From assembly GCA_019118245.1 (NCBI GenBank), contig DWZJ01000017.1:1-32482 (forward strand): a stretch of DNA of 32,482 bases, read 5' to 3'. A program made the translations under genes and the position numbers. Source of the DNA: Candidatus Oscillibacter excrementigallinarum (GTDB lineage Bacteria; Bacillota; Clostridia; Oscillospirales; Oscillospiraceae). Each line of letters starts with the position of its first letter. The first letter of the stretch is position 1. Below are positions 1 through 6,976 of the stretch, piece by piece. The notes below the pieces were generated by a model. It saw nothing but the letters and a program-made list of their open reading frames with translations, searched no databases and was not told the origin of the DNA.

Positions 1-302
1 GATAATTTTTATCTACCAAGAGTTATTCACATTTTCCACAGGGTTTTCAACATTCCTCCATTCACTTGTATTTCAATGGTTTTCCTGATAATTGTATATT
101 TTTCCCAGAACCGCTTTCTGAAATGTCCACCGCCCGAAAAAAGCCATTTTAATTGACATAATCATACTCGCTGCAAAAGTTCTCCATCTTCCCTCTTGTT
201 TTTCTCCCGGAGGCGGGACTTTGACGAGAGCAGGGGCTCCCCCTTCAAAAAAAGAAAGGCCGCACCCTTTACAGGATGCAGCCTGCATAGTGTCCTTATG
301 CA
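1..302. other. AT-rich gene-free region with two DnaA-box-like 9-mers
   Basis: This stretch has no convincing gene and its first 180 bases are much more AT-rich than the rest of the window. TTATTCACA at 23-31 fits the DnaA-box consensus TTATNCACA. TTTTCCACA at 32-40 follows directly and differs from TTATCCACA by one base. Two abutting boxes in AT-rich DNA suggest the edge of a replication origin or a DnaA-regulated promoter. That is inference: dnaA and dnaN are not in the window and could only lie to the left. The right part (about 180-302) has a short ATGCAG/CTGCAT palindrome near 275 and leads into the tsaD terminator. Confidence 0.35.
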
Positions 303-333
303 TAAAAACGGCGGCCGCCGAAGCAGCCGCCGT
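303..333 (-). terminator. Rho-independent terminator after tsaD
   Basis: On the minus strand an 8-bp GC stem (ACGGCGGC / GCCGCCGT) with a short loop is followed by a run of T. It begins a few bases after the tsaD stop codon and would end the polA-to-tsaD run. Confidence 0.8.
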
Positions 334-336
334 CGT

Positions 337-1344
337 TCAGTCCGCGATGTCCCGGGTGGCGTAGGCGTTCAGGTCCATGCCCGCCGTGTGGCCCGCCAGG
401 TACTCATAGTACCCCTGGGCGCCGATCATCGCGCCGTTATCACCGCACAGCTTCAGGGGCGGCAGGTACAGCCGGATGCCCGCCGCATCGCAGGCCCGCC
501 GGAGATCTCCCCGGATGACGGAGTTGGCCGCCACGCCGCCGGCGGCGCAGAGGATCTTCCGTCCGGTCCGCTCCGCCGCCGCCATGGCCCGGGGCACCAG
601 CGTATCGCTGACGGCCTGGGCGAAGTCCCGGGCCAATGCCGCCCGGTCCAGCTCCTCCCCCACCTGCTGGGCGTGGTGGGCCAGGTTCACCACCGCCGTC
701 TTGAGGCCGGAGAAGCTCATGTCCAGCTCCGCGCCGTCCACATGGGCGTGGGGCAGCGTATAGACCCCGCCGGGGGACTGCTGGGCCAGGGCGTCCAGGG
801 GGGCGCCGCCGGGGTAGGGCAGGCCCAGCACCCGGGCCGCCTTGTCGAAGCACTCCCCCGCCGCGTCGTCCCGGGTGGCGCCCAGGATCTCCATGTCCGT
901 GTAGTCCCGGACGTCCACGATCAGGGTGTTGCCCCCGGAGATGGCCAGGGCCAGGAAGGGGGGCTCCAGGTCCGGGAAGGCCAGGTAGTTGGCGGCGATA
1001 TGGCCCCGGATGTGGTGCACCGGAATCAGGGGCACCCCCAGGGCATAGGCCACGGACTTGGCGAAGCTGAGGCCCACCAGCACCGCGCCGATGAGGCCCG
1101 GGGCGTAGGTCACCGCCACCGCGTCGATGTCAGCCCGGGTGCAGCGGGCCTCCGCCAGCGCCTGCTCCGTCAGGGCGGCGATGGCCTCCACGTGCTTGCG
1201 GGAGGCGATCTCCGGCACCACGCCGCCGTACAAGGCGTGGAGGTCCGCCTGGGAGGCGATGGCGTCGGACAGGACGGTGCGGCCGTCCTCCACCACGGCC
1301 ACCGCCGTCTCGTCGCAGGAGGACTCAAAGGCCAGGATCTTCAT
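337..1344 (-). CDS. tsaD: tRNA N6-adenosine threonylcarbamoyltransferase TsaD
   Basis: TsaD transfers the threonylcarbamoyl group to A37 of tRNAs that read ANN codons, working in the cytoplasm with TsaB and TsaE, neither of which is in this window. The 335-residue protein starts MKILAFESSCDETAVAV, the typical ASKHA-fold N-terminus of the Kae1/TsaD family. The metal-site pair HHIRGH lies in HHIRGHIAANYL, ISGGNT fills the usual SGGHT position, and the C-terminal CGDNGAMIG carries the third metal ligand. A longer open frame runs upstream to 1449, but the family start is the ATG at 1342-1344. The gene lies 19 bases after the GNAT gene and is last in a minus-strand run that contains rimI, a common partner of tsaD in bacteria. 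Length is normal for the family. Confidence 0.95.
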   Translation of the reverse strand: MKILAFESSCDETAVAVVEDGRTVLSDAIASQADLHALYGGVVPEIASRKHVEAIAALTEQALAEARCTRADIDAVAVTYAPGLIGAVLVGLSFAKSVAYALGVPLIPVHHIRGHIAANYLAFPDLEPPFLALAISGGNTLIVDVRDYTDMEILGATRDDAAGECFDKAARVLGLPYPGGAPLDALAQQSPGGVYTLPHAHVDGAELDMSFSGLKTAVVNLAHHAQQVGEELDRAALARDFAQAVSDTLVPRAMAAAERTGRKILCAAGGVAANSVIRGDLRRACDAAGIRLYLPPLKLCGDNGAMIGAQGYYEYLAGHTAGMDLNAYATRDIAD

Positions 1345-1363
1345 GTGCTCACGCTTCTTTCTC

Positions 1364-1957
1364 TCACTGCTGCCACTCCACCTTTTTCCCGGGGCCGGCC
1401 TGGGGGTCAAAGGGGATGCGGACGTATTTGGCGAACTTGTCCGGGGCAAAGGTATTGGCGTAGACGAAGCGGTGCTCCTCCATCAGGGCGGCCGCGTCCA
1501 CGTCCCCCGCCGCCCAGTACAGGGTCTTGTAGGGCACGCCGAACATCTCCGTGTCGTACCCGGCGGTGTGGGCGCCGCTGCGGGCGTAGAAGCCCAGCCG
1601 CCGCTCCGCCATGGCGGGGTCCGGGGCGTAATCAGGGATCTCGCTCTCCCCGAAGATCACAGTGTCCCCCTCCGCCTCCCGGAGCTTCTCTAAGATCACA
1701 GAGCCCAGGCCGCCGTTCCGGCGGTCGGAGGCCACGCACAGGTAGTCCAGCAGGGCCCAGCCGGGGTGCCCCAGCCACAAAAACGCCTCGCCGGCGATGT
1801 CGTCTCCGTCAAACAGGCACCAGGGGCGGTACTGTCCGCCGGCCCACATCTCCTCGATGTTCCGCAGGGGCTTCAGCTCCGCGGCGGGGAACGACACCCG
1901 CAGGTCCCGGTCATACACCGTCCGCAGCTGCTCCAGTGTCGGTATCCGCAGTTCCAT
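1364..1957 (-). CDS. GNAT-family N-acetyltransferase of unknown substrate
   Basis: This 197-residue protein looks like a GNAT acyltransferase. It has a central strand pair (ALLDYLCVASDRRN) followed by a GGLGSVILEKL segment that matches the acetyl-CoA pyrophosphate-binding loop (R/Q-x-x-G-x-G/A), and a later FYARSGAHTAGYDT region typical of the fold's C-terminal half. The ATG at 1955-1957 has an AAGGAG site 7 bases upstream. A TTG two codons earlier is also in frame but is too close to that site. The first 47 bases overlap the 3' end of rimI, so the two are probably translationally coupled. The substrate cannot be deduced; it differs from RimI and is longer than a minimal GNAT domain. Confidence 0.75.
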   Translation of the reverse strand: MELRIPTLEQLRTVYDRDLRVSFPAAELKPLRNIEEMWAGGQYRPWCLFDGDDIAGEAFLWLGHPGWALLDYLCVASDRRNGGLGSVILEKLREAEGDTVIFGESEIPDYAPDPAMAERRLGFYARSGAHTAGYDTEMFGVPYKTLYWAAGDVDAAALMEEHRFVYANTFAPDKFAKYVRIPFDPQAGPGKKVEWQQ

Positions 1958-2414
1958 TTGCAAACTCCTTCGTCATGATGATGGCATCCTCCTTCGGATG
2001 CTCGTAGTAGTTTTTCCGCCGGCCCACGCCCCGGAAGCCCCGGCTGCCGTACAGGGCGATGGCCCCGTAGTTGGAGGCCCGGACCTCCAGGGTCAGAAAC
2101 GCCAGATGGTGGGCCTGGGCAAAGTCCAGGAACACCTGCAGCAGCTTGCCGGCGATGCCGTTGCGGCGGCACTCCGGCCGCACGGCCACGTTGGTGATAT
2201 ATCCCTCGTCCAGCACCACCAGCAGCCCGGCGTAGCCCACCACCCGGTCCTGGTCGTCCAGGGCCACCAGAAAGGCGGCGCAGTCGTTTTCCAGCTCCTC
2301 CACCAGCATATTGCGGGACCAGGGGGTGGTGAAGCAGATCCGCTCCAGCTCCGCCACCTCGTCCAGATGGTCCCCGTTCATGGGGACGATGCGCACGTGC
2401 ATCTGTTGTCTCAT
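1911..2414 (-). CDS. rimI: Ribosomal protein S18 alanine N-acetyltransferase RimI
   Basis: RimI-type GNAT enzymes acetylate the N-terminal alanine of ribosomal protein S18. The 167-residue protein shows the GNAT order expected of RimI: an N-terminal VAELERICFTTPWS segment, the strand ITNVAVRPECRRNGIAGKLL with the acetyl-CoA-binding RRNGIA loop (around residues 78-90), and the C-terminal LEVRASNYGAIALYGSRGF stretch that is nearly diagnostic for RimI. The ATG has a GGAG site 8 bases upstream and overlaps the stop of the preceding kinase by four bases (ATGA). Its 3' end overlaps the next GNAT gene. Two GNAT genes in tandem next to tsaD suggest a small translation-modification operon. The exact acceptor protein is assumed from the family. 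Confidence 0.85.
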   Translation of the reverse strand: MRQQMHVRIVPMNGDHLDEVAELERICFTTPWSRNMLVEELENDCAAFLVALDDQDRVVGYAGLLVVLDEGYITNVAVRPECRRNGIAGKLLQVFLDFAQAHHLAFLTLEVRASNYGAIALYGSRGFRGVGRRKNYYEHPKEDAIIMTKEFANGTADTDTGAAADGV

Positions 2415-2965
2415 GGTTCTCTCTCCTTTTCCGTGTCCGCCAAAATGCGCTCTGCCGCCGCCCGGGGCGTCAGGTCCGTCACGTCCAGGCGGCGGACGTC
2501 CAGGGCGTCGTACAGCGGCAGATAGGCCAGGCTCCGGTCCACCGCATCCGGCTGCCGGACGCCCGCCCGGATGTCCCCCTCCAGCCGGGCCCGCAGGGCC
2601 TCCGGCGTACAGACCAGTGAGACGGCCCGCAGGGCATACGGCTCCGTCAGGCGGCGGAGCAGGTCCGCCCAGATCTCCCGCCGGTGCAGGACCCAGCAGA
2701 AGATCACCTGGTCATAGGCAGAGCAGCGGAGGAAGCTGTTCAGGAGAAAGGCGATGTTCTCCAGCACCATCTCCCGGGTCTCCTCCGTCACCTGGAAGGG
2801 GTGGGCATCCCAGCACCAGTCCCCGTCCAGGAACACGCTGCGGTCCAGCAGCTGCTGCAGTTGGCGGCAGGCTGTGGTCTTGCCCACGCCCATGGGGCCG
2901 CCGATCACATACAGGCGCTTCCCGCCTTCCCTTTCAGCAGCGCATGCTCTACTCTTCACGCTCAA
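2411..2965 (-). CDS. P-loop nucleotide or small-molecule kinase-like ATPase, start within a heptamer repeat
   Basis: The protein (up to 184 residues) has a clear Walker A loop, GGPMGVGKTT, near residues 22-31, followed by VFLDGDWCWD as the likely substrate-binding or Walker B strand. It looks like the AAA_33/shikimate-kinase-like group of small kinases. The substrate is unknown, and it is not TsaE. There is no ATG in a normal position. The open frame begins with TTG (2963-2965) or GTG (2957-2959) inside a tract of GAAGAGT/TGAGCGT heptamers, so the first 8 or so residues are encoded by repeat DNA. Relatives normally begin only a few residues before the LYVIGG strand, so the native start may have been replaced by the repeat. 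Its stop overlaps the rimI start by four bases. Confidence 0.65.
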   Translation of the reverse strand: MSVKSRACAAEREGGKRLYVIGGPMGVGKTTACRQLQQLLDRSVFLDGDWCWDAHPFQVTEETREMVLENIAFLLNSFLRCSAYDQVIFCWVLHRREIWADLLRRLTEPYALRAVSLVCTPEALRARLEGDIRAGVRQPDAVDRSLAYLPLYDALDVRRLDVTDLTPRAAAERILADTEKEREP

Positions 2966-3023
2966 CTCTTCACGCTCAACTCTTCACGCTGAATTCCTAA
3001 TTCCTCATTCCTAATTCCTAATT
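2951..3023. repeat. Partial heptamer-repeat element between polA and the kinase gene
   Basis: Read on the plus strand, 2951-2990 is a tract of alternating CTCTTCA and CGCTCAA heptamers. 2992-3023 is exactly AATT followed by four heptamers (CCTAATT, CCTCATT, CCTAATT, CCTAATT). The second part equals the 32-nt right inverted end of the full elements at 18962, 23679 and 25063. No left end or hairpin core is present, so this is a solo right end. It fills the whole gap between the polA stop and the kinase start and reaches into the kinase reading frame. Confidence 0.85.
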
Positions 3024-3027
3024 GGCA

Positions 3028-5676
3028 TCAGCCTTTTGCCTCCAGCCAGTTCTTCCCCCAGTGGGCGTCCGCCGTCAGGGGGACGGAGAGGGTCACCACC
3101 CGCTCCATCTCCTCCTTCAACAGCGCCGCGGCCTGCTCCGCCTGGGGCTCCGGGCACTCCACGATCAGCTCGTCGTGGACCTGGAGCACCAGCCGGGCCT
3201 CCGGCAGCTCCCGGCGCAGCCGCTCCCGCACCGCCACCATGGCCAGCTTCATGATGTCCGCCGCCGTGCCCTGGATGGGCATGTTCAGCGCCACCCGCTC
3301 GCCGAAGGAGCGGAGGTTGAAGTTGGAGGACTTCAGCTCCGGCAGGTCCCGCCGCCGGTGGAACAGCGTCTCCACATACCCCTGCTCCTTGGCCTTGGCC
3401 ACGATAGCGTCCATATAGGTCCGGACGCCGGGGAAGGTGGCGAAGTACGCCTCCATATACGCCTTGGCCTCCGCCACGGTGACGCCGATGTCCTGGCTCA
3501 GGGAGAAGGCGGAGATGCCGTAGACGATGCCGAAGTTCACCGCCTTGGCCTGGCGGCGCATCTCGTGGGTCACCTGGTCCGGCGCCACGTGGAACACCTT
3601 GGCCGCCGTCTCCGCGTGGAAGTCCCCGCCGGAGCGGAAGGCGGCGATCATGGCCTCGTCCCCGGCCATGTGGGCCAGCAGCCGCAGCTCGATCTGGGAG
3701 TAGTCCGCGTCCACCAGGACGCAGCCATCGGCGGGAATGAACATCCGCCGGATCTCGCTGCCCAGGTCCGTGCGGGTGGGGATGTTCTGGAGATTGGGCT
3801 CCGTGGAGCTCAGGCGGCCCGTGGCCGTCACCGTCATCTGGAAGCTGGTCCGCACCCGGCCGTCCGGGTCCATGGCCTTCAGCAGCCCGTCGGCATAGGT
3901 GGATTTCAGCTTGGCGTACTGGCGGTACTCCAGCACTGCCCCCACGATGGGAGCCTCGTACCGGAGCTTTTCCAGCACGTCGGCGTTGGTGGACCAGCCG
4001 GTTTTCGTCTTTTTGCCGTGAGGCAGCCCCAGCTTGCCGAACAAAATCTCGCCCAGCTGCTTGGGGGAGTTGATGTTGAACTCCTCCCCCGCTAAATCAT
4101 AGATCTGCTGTTCCAGCTCCGCGCTCCGGACGGCCAGGGCCTCTCCAAAATCTGCCAGGGCCTTGGCATCCACCCGGCAGCCGGCGATCTCCATCTCCGC
4201 CAGAACCCGGCACAGAGGCATCTCCGCCCGTTCAAAGAGGTCCGTGAGGTTCTTCTCCCGCAGTCTGGGGGCCAGGGTCTCGTACAGCGCATCCACAGCA
4301 GAGGTATGGCAGTGGAAGGCCGTCTCCGCCGGGAGCGGGTCCCCCAGGGGGGAGAATGCCTCCGGCTCCAGATGCAGGGGCTTCATCAGCTCTACATTAT
4401 AGTAGGAGACAAACAGCCGCTGCAAATCATAGCTGCCCGCCGTGGCGTCCAGCAGATAGGCAGCCAGGGCCGTGTCGAAGATGAACCCCTCCGCCGGAAG
4501 GTTGTTTTCCAGCAGCGCGCGCATCAGGTCCTTGACATTGTGAGAGACCTTTTTGATGTCAGCGGAGAACAACGCCCGCAGCAGGGCGTTCCAGTCCCCC
4601 TGATACCGGCTGAAAAACAGCTCCGCGGAGACGGCGGTATCTGTCCCGGTCTCACAGTCCACCATGACCCCGGTGAGGTCCGGCAGAGCCAGCAGGGCCA
4701 CATAGTCCGCCCCGCGCCAGAGGTCCAGCAGTTTTTCCGCCTGCTCCGGTGTTGTCACCTGTTCCACCGTCACGGTATATTCCACCGGCTTTTCCACCGT
4801 CGGAGCCGCCGGCGTCAGGCCGAATTTCTCGATGAGCTTGGTGAACTCCAGCTTCAAAAACAGCGGGTAGGCCTCCGGCCCGGGCTGCCGGCGCACATTG
4901 TCCTCCGGCCGGAAGTCCAGGGGCGCGTCGGTGACGATGGTGGCCAGCCAGTAGGACTCCCGGGCGCTCTCCTCCCCCTCCGTCAGTTTTTTGATGGCGG
5001 CGGGCTTGGCGTCGATGTCCGGCAGCTTGGCGTACAGCGTATCGATGCTGCCGTACTGCTGGACCAGGGCCATGGCGGTCTTTTCCCCGATGCCGGGGAC
5101 GCCGGGGATGTTGTCGGAGCTGTCCCCCATCAGGGCCTTCAAATCGATCATGTGGATGGGGGCGAAGCCGTACTGCTCCCGGAAGGCTTCCTCCGTCATG
5201 TCACGGGTTACGGTCTGCCCCATGCGGGTGGACACCAGCTTCACCATGGTGTGGTCGGTGATGAGCTGGAGGGAGTCCTTGTCGCCGGTGACCACCACGC
5301 AGTCCCAGCCCGCCGCCTCGCATTTGCGGGAGATGGTGCCGATCAGGTCGTCGGCCTCCCAGCCCTCCAGCTCGTAGCGGGGGATGTTCAGGGCGTCCAG
5401 CACCTCTTTCAGCACCGGCACCTGCATCCGCAGCTCCTCCGGCATGGGCTTGCGGGTGGCCTTGTAGGTCTCCGCCGCCTGGTGGCGGAAGGTGGGGGCG
5501 TGGACGTCAAAGGTGACGCACAAAGCGTCCGGCGCCTCCTCCCCCTCCAGCCGGAGGAGGGTGGTGAGGAAGCCGAAGATGGCGTGGGTGTAGAGCCCGT
5601 CCCGTGTGGTGAGGGGGCGGATGCCGTAGTAGGCCCGGTTGAGGATGCTGTTGCCGTCGATGACCATGAGCTTCAT
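3028..5676 (-). CDS. polA: DNA polymerase I
   Basis: PolA removes RNA primers and fills gaps during lagging-strand synthesis and repair. The 882-residue protein has three regions. The N-terminal 5'-3' exonuclease (about 1-285) shows DGNSILNRAYYG, TGDKDSLQL and MGDSSDNIPGVPGIGEKTA. A middle 3'-5' exonuclease-like domain (about 300-470) follows. The polymerase domain has TGRLSSTEPNLQNIP, motif A DADYSQIELR, motif B RRQAKAVNFGIVYG and motif C VHDE (residues 833-836). In the middle domain the first strand reads YVALLALPD, without the DxE metal pair of proofreading enzymes, so proofreading is probably lost, as in Bacillus PolA. The ATG at 5674-5676 has AGGAGG 8 bases upstream; an open frame runs 45 codons further but lacks a site. 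A strong promoter lies at 5721-5749. Confidence 0.97.
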   Translation of the reverse strand: MKLMVIDGNSILNRAYYGIRPLTTRDGLYTHAIFGFLTTLLRLEGEEAPDALCVTFDVHAPTFRHQAAETYKATRKPMPEELRMQVPVLKEVLDALNIPRYELEGWEADDLIGTISRKCEAAGWDCVVVTGDKDSLQLITDHTMVKLVSTRMGQTVTRDMTEEAFREQYGFAPIHMIDLKALMGDSSDNIPGVPGIGEKTAMALVQQYGSIDTLYAKLPDIDAKPAAIKKLTEGEESARESYWLATIVTDAPLDFRPEDNVRRQPGPEAYPLFLKLEFTKLIEKFGLTPAAPTVEKPVEYTVTVEQVTTPEQAEKLLDLWRGADYVALLALPDLTGVMVDCETGTDTAVSAELFFSRYQGDWNALLRALFSADIKKVSHNVKDLMRALLENNLPAEGFIFDTALAAYLLDATAGSYDLQRLFVSYYNVELMKPLHLEPEAFSPLGDPLPAETAFHCHTSAVDALYETLAPRLREKNLTDLFERAEMPLCRVLAEMEIAGCRVDAKALADFGEALAVRSAELEQQIYDLAGEEFNINSPKQLGEILFGKLGLPHGKKTKTGWSTNADVLEKLRYEAPIVGAVLEYRQYAKLKSTYADGLLKAMDPDGRVRTSFQMTVTATGRLSSTEPNLQNIPTRTDLGSEIRRMFIPADGCVLVDADYSQIELRLLAHMAGDEAMIAAFRSGGDFHAETAAKVFHVAPDQVTHEMRRQAKAVNFGIVYGISAFSLSQDIGVTVAEAKAYMEAYFATFPGVRTYMDAIVAKAKEQGYVETLFHRRRDLPELKSSNFNLRSFGERVALNMPIQGTAADIMKLAMVAVRERLRRELPEARLVLQVHDELIVECPEPQAEQAAALLKEEMERVVTLSVPLTADAHWGKNWLEAKG

Positions 5677-5720
5677 GGGGAGTCCCTCCTGCCCGCAGGG
5701 TGATTTTTCCATAGAGATAT

Positions 5721-5749
5721 AGTATATCCCAAATCCAACGTTTTCGCAA
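5721..5749 (-). promoter_or_regulatory. Sigma-A promoter of polA
   Basis: On the minus strand, TTGCGA (5744-5749) and TATACT (5721-5726) are separated by 17 bases, about 45 bases upstream of the polA start codon. Confidence 0.7.
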
Positions 5750-5763
5750 GGTGGGTTTGCGCC

Positions 5764-5792
5764 TTGCAATGGGCCGCCGTCTGTGATAGATT
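5764..5792 (+). promoter_or_regulatory. Probable promoter of the small lipoprotein gene
   Basis: TTGCAA (5764-5769) and TAGATT (5787-5792) are 17 bases apart, with TG in the extended -10 position. It is divergent from the polA promoter, whose -35 lies 14 bases away. Confidence 0.45.
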
Positions 5793-5840
5793 GATGGAGA
5801 GAAGCCCCCATTTTCGGATCGTGGAAGGGAGTCCTCCATC

Positions 5841-6257
5841 ATGCTAAAGCGCCGTTTGTTCTCCGCCCTGCTCCTGCTCCTTGTGCTCCTGGCGGCGGGC
5901 TGTTCCGGCCAGCCGGCGGCCGTGACCGCCGACGACCTGGCCGACCAGGTCTACTTCTATGAAAAAGAGGGGTTCGGCGGGAATTTCGCCATCACCCTCA
6001 ACAGCGACGGAAGTATGCGCTGTTCCGAAGGAGGCCTGAGCAGCTATTTTGGACCCGGCACCTGGGAACTGGGCGGAGATACTGTGACCCTCACCACGGA
6101 TGATGGAAAATTCGTCAACCACTTCACCGTCGAGGACGGTGCGCTGGTGTACCAAGCAAAGGATTCCACAAATTTTATGTATCTGACTGTGTCCGACGGC
6201 GAAAAATTCCTGCCCTCCGGGGCCTCCATCGGCAGCCTCGTCACGGATGAGGGGTAA
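5841..6257 (+). CDS. Small predicted lipoprotein of unknown function
   Basis: The 138-residue product starts with a short basic segment, a leucine-rich hydrophobic stretch and the lipobox LAAGC, so Cys21 is the predicted lipidated residue. The mature part is acidic and beta-rich (GNFAITLNSDGSMRCSEGG, GTWELGGDTVTLTTDDGK). That pattern resembles small META/lipocalin-like domains in which a feature value is followed by a 'G.W...' strand, but I cannot assign a family with confidence. The ATG follows a GGAAGGGAG site. The gene is alone, divergent from polA. It is followed by two palindromes and a heptamer tract, with no clear T-tailed terminator. It is probably anchored on the outer face of the cytoplasmic membrane; its role is unknown. 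Confidence 0.75.
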   Translation: MLKRRLFSALLLLLVLLAAGCSGQPAAVTADDLADQVYFYEKEGFGGNFAITLNSDGSMRCSEGGLSSYFGPGTWELGGDTVTLTTDDGKFVNHFTVEDGALVYQAKDSTNFMYLTVSDGEKFLPSGASIGSLVTDEG

Positions 6258-6278
6258 CATGCACACGCCATTCCCGCC

Positions 6279-6303
6279 GGGCGGCAGATTGCCGCCCCTA
6301 CGG
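6279..6303. repeat. REP-like palindrome, copy a
   Basis: GGGCGGCA and TGCCGCCC pair around a 3-base loop and are followed by CTACGG. The same design (GC palindrome plus CCCCTACGG tail) recurs at 6335, 18920 and, inverted, 32187. It lacks a T-run, so it is not an ordinary terminator. Confidence 0.6.
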
Positions 6304-6334
6304 CGCAGAAAGGGCCGCTCCTTCATCGATCAAT

Positions 6335-6363
6335 AGGCCGACACACCGGTCGGCCCCTGCGGC
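6335..6363. repeat. REP-like palindrome, copy b
   Basis: AGGCCGAC and GTCGGCCC form the arms, followed by CTGCGG. The arms are nearly identical to the copy at 18920-18947. It sits four bases before a heptamer tract, as the other copy sits just before a heptamer element. Confidence 0.6.
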
Positions 6364-6366
6364 TTT

Positions 6367-6398
6367 TCATTCCTAATTCCTAACTCCTCATTCCTCAT
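6367..6398. repeat. Solo 32-nt heptamer end
   Basis: CATT is followed by four heptamers (CCTAATT, CCTAACT, CCTCATT, CCTCATT). Length and phase match the right inverted ends of the full elements. No left end or core is present. Confidence 0.75.
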
Positions 6399-6434
6399 TG
6401 ATTTTCTCTGCCGTTTGCGGCACAAGGAGGCACT

Positions 6435-6821
6435 ATGAATCACCGTCCCTCTCACACCATGCTGCTGAAGGCCGCCCGGGCCCTGGAGCTCCTCATCGCC
6501 GCCGTGATCCTGGTGGTGATCGTCTGCGCTGCCGGACTGCTCCTGTGGGACACCGCCCGGACCCTGGTCCTCTCGCCGGGGGACTTCGCTCTGGGGGACT
6601 TCCTCTCCGGCACGCTGCTGCTGGTGATGGGCATCGAGTTCGTGAAGATGCTGGCCCTCCACACCGCCGACGCGGTGGTGGACGTGCTGCTGTTCACCAT
6701 CGTCCGGCAGATGATCGTCAATCATACCAATGCGGTGGAGACGCTGCTGGGCGTGGCCGCCGTGGCGGGGATCTTTGCCATCAAAAAATTCCTCCAGACC
6801 AAGGAGGAGACCCCGGAATAA
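6435..6821 (+). CDS. PsiE-like small integral membrane protein
   Basis: The 128-residue protein has three to four hydrophobic segments: LLIAAVILVVIVCAAGLLLW (about 18-37), FLSGTLLLVMGIEFVKMLAL (about 56-75), a weaker AVVDVLLFTIV (about 79-89) and TLLGVAAVAGIFAIKKFL (about 103-120). The order, the buried glutamate in GIEFVKML and the lysine-rich end fit the PsiE family of phosphate-starvation-inducible membrane proteins, whose molecular function is not established. The ATG is preceded by AAGGAGG with short spacing. It is convergent with the PAP2 gene, with a heptamer element filling the gap. The family assignment rests on pattern recall and is moderate. Confidence 0.6.
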   Translation: MNHRPSHTMLLKAARALELLIAAVILVVIVCAAGLLLWDTARTLVLSPGDFALGDFLSGTLLLVMGIEFVKMLALHTADAVVDVLLFTIVRQMIVNHTNAVETLLGVAAVAGIFAIKKFLQTKEETPE

Positions 6822-6831
6822 GCCACGCTAT

Positions 6832-6976
6832 GAAGAGTTGAGAGTGGAGAGTGAAGAGTTAAGATGCGGAATTCGCCGGAGGCGAATGATTTCAAATCGT
6901 TCCGCCACAGGCGGAACACGTCATCTCCGCTCTTCACTCTCAACTCTTCACTCTACTCTTTGCTCTTCACTCTCTT
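6832..6976. repeat. Heptamer element with two-hairpin core between psiE-like and PAP2 genes
   Basis: The left arm (6832-6861) is a run of GAAGAGT/TGAGAGT/GGAGAGT heptamers. The right arm (about 6930-6976) is the inverted type (CTCTTCA, CTCTCAA). The core has two short hairpins, TTCGCC/GGCGAA and GTTCCGCC/GGCGGAAC, separated by TGATTTCAAATC. The same second hairpin and the ATTTCAA spacer occur in the elements at 18962 and 23679. The right arm overlaps the 3' end of the PAP2 coding frame. Confidence 0.8.

Noticed and set aside
196-2007. A 603-codon plus-strand open frame opposite tsaD and the acetyltransferase genes
   Set aside because: It is arginine/proline/glycine-rich shadow coding with no motif; the minus-strand genes are well supported.
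2411-2965. TsaE, because the P-loop protein is near tsaD and rimI
   Set aside because: The sequence around Walker A (GGPMGVGKTT then LDGDWCWD) fits small kinases and lacks TsaE's LGAGKT-type loop and its later conserved SPTF segment.
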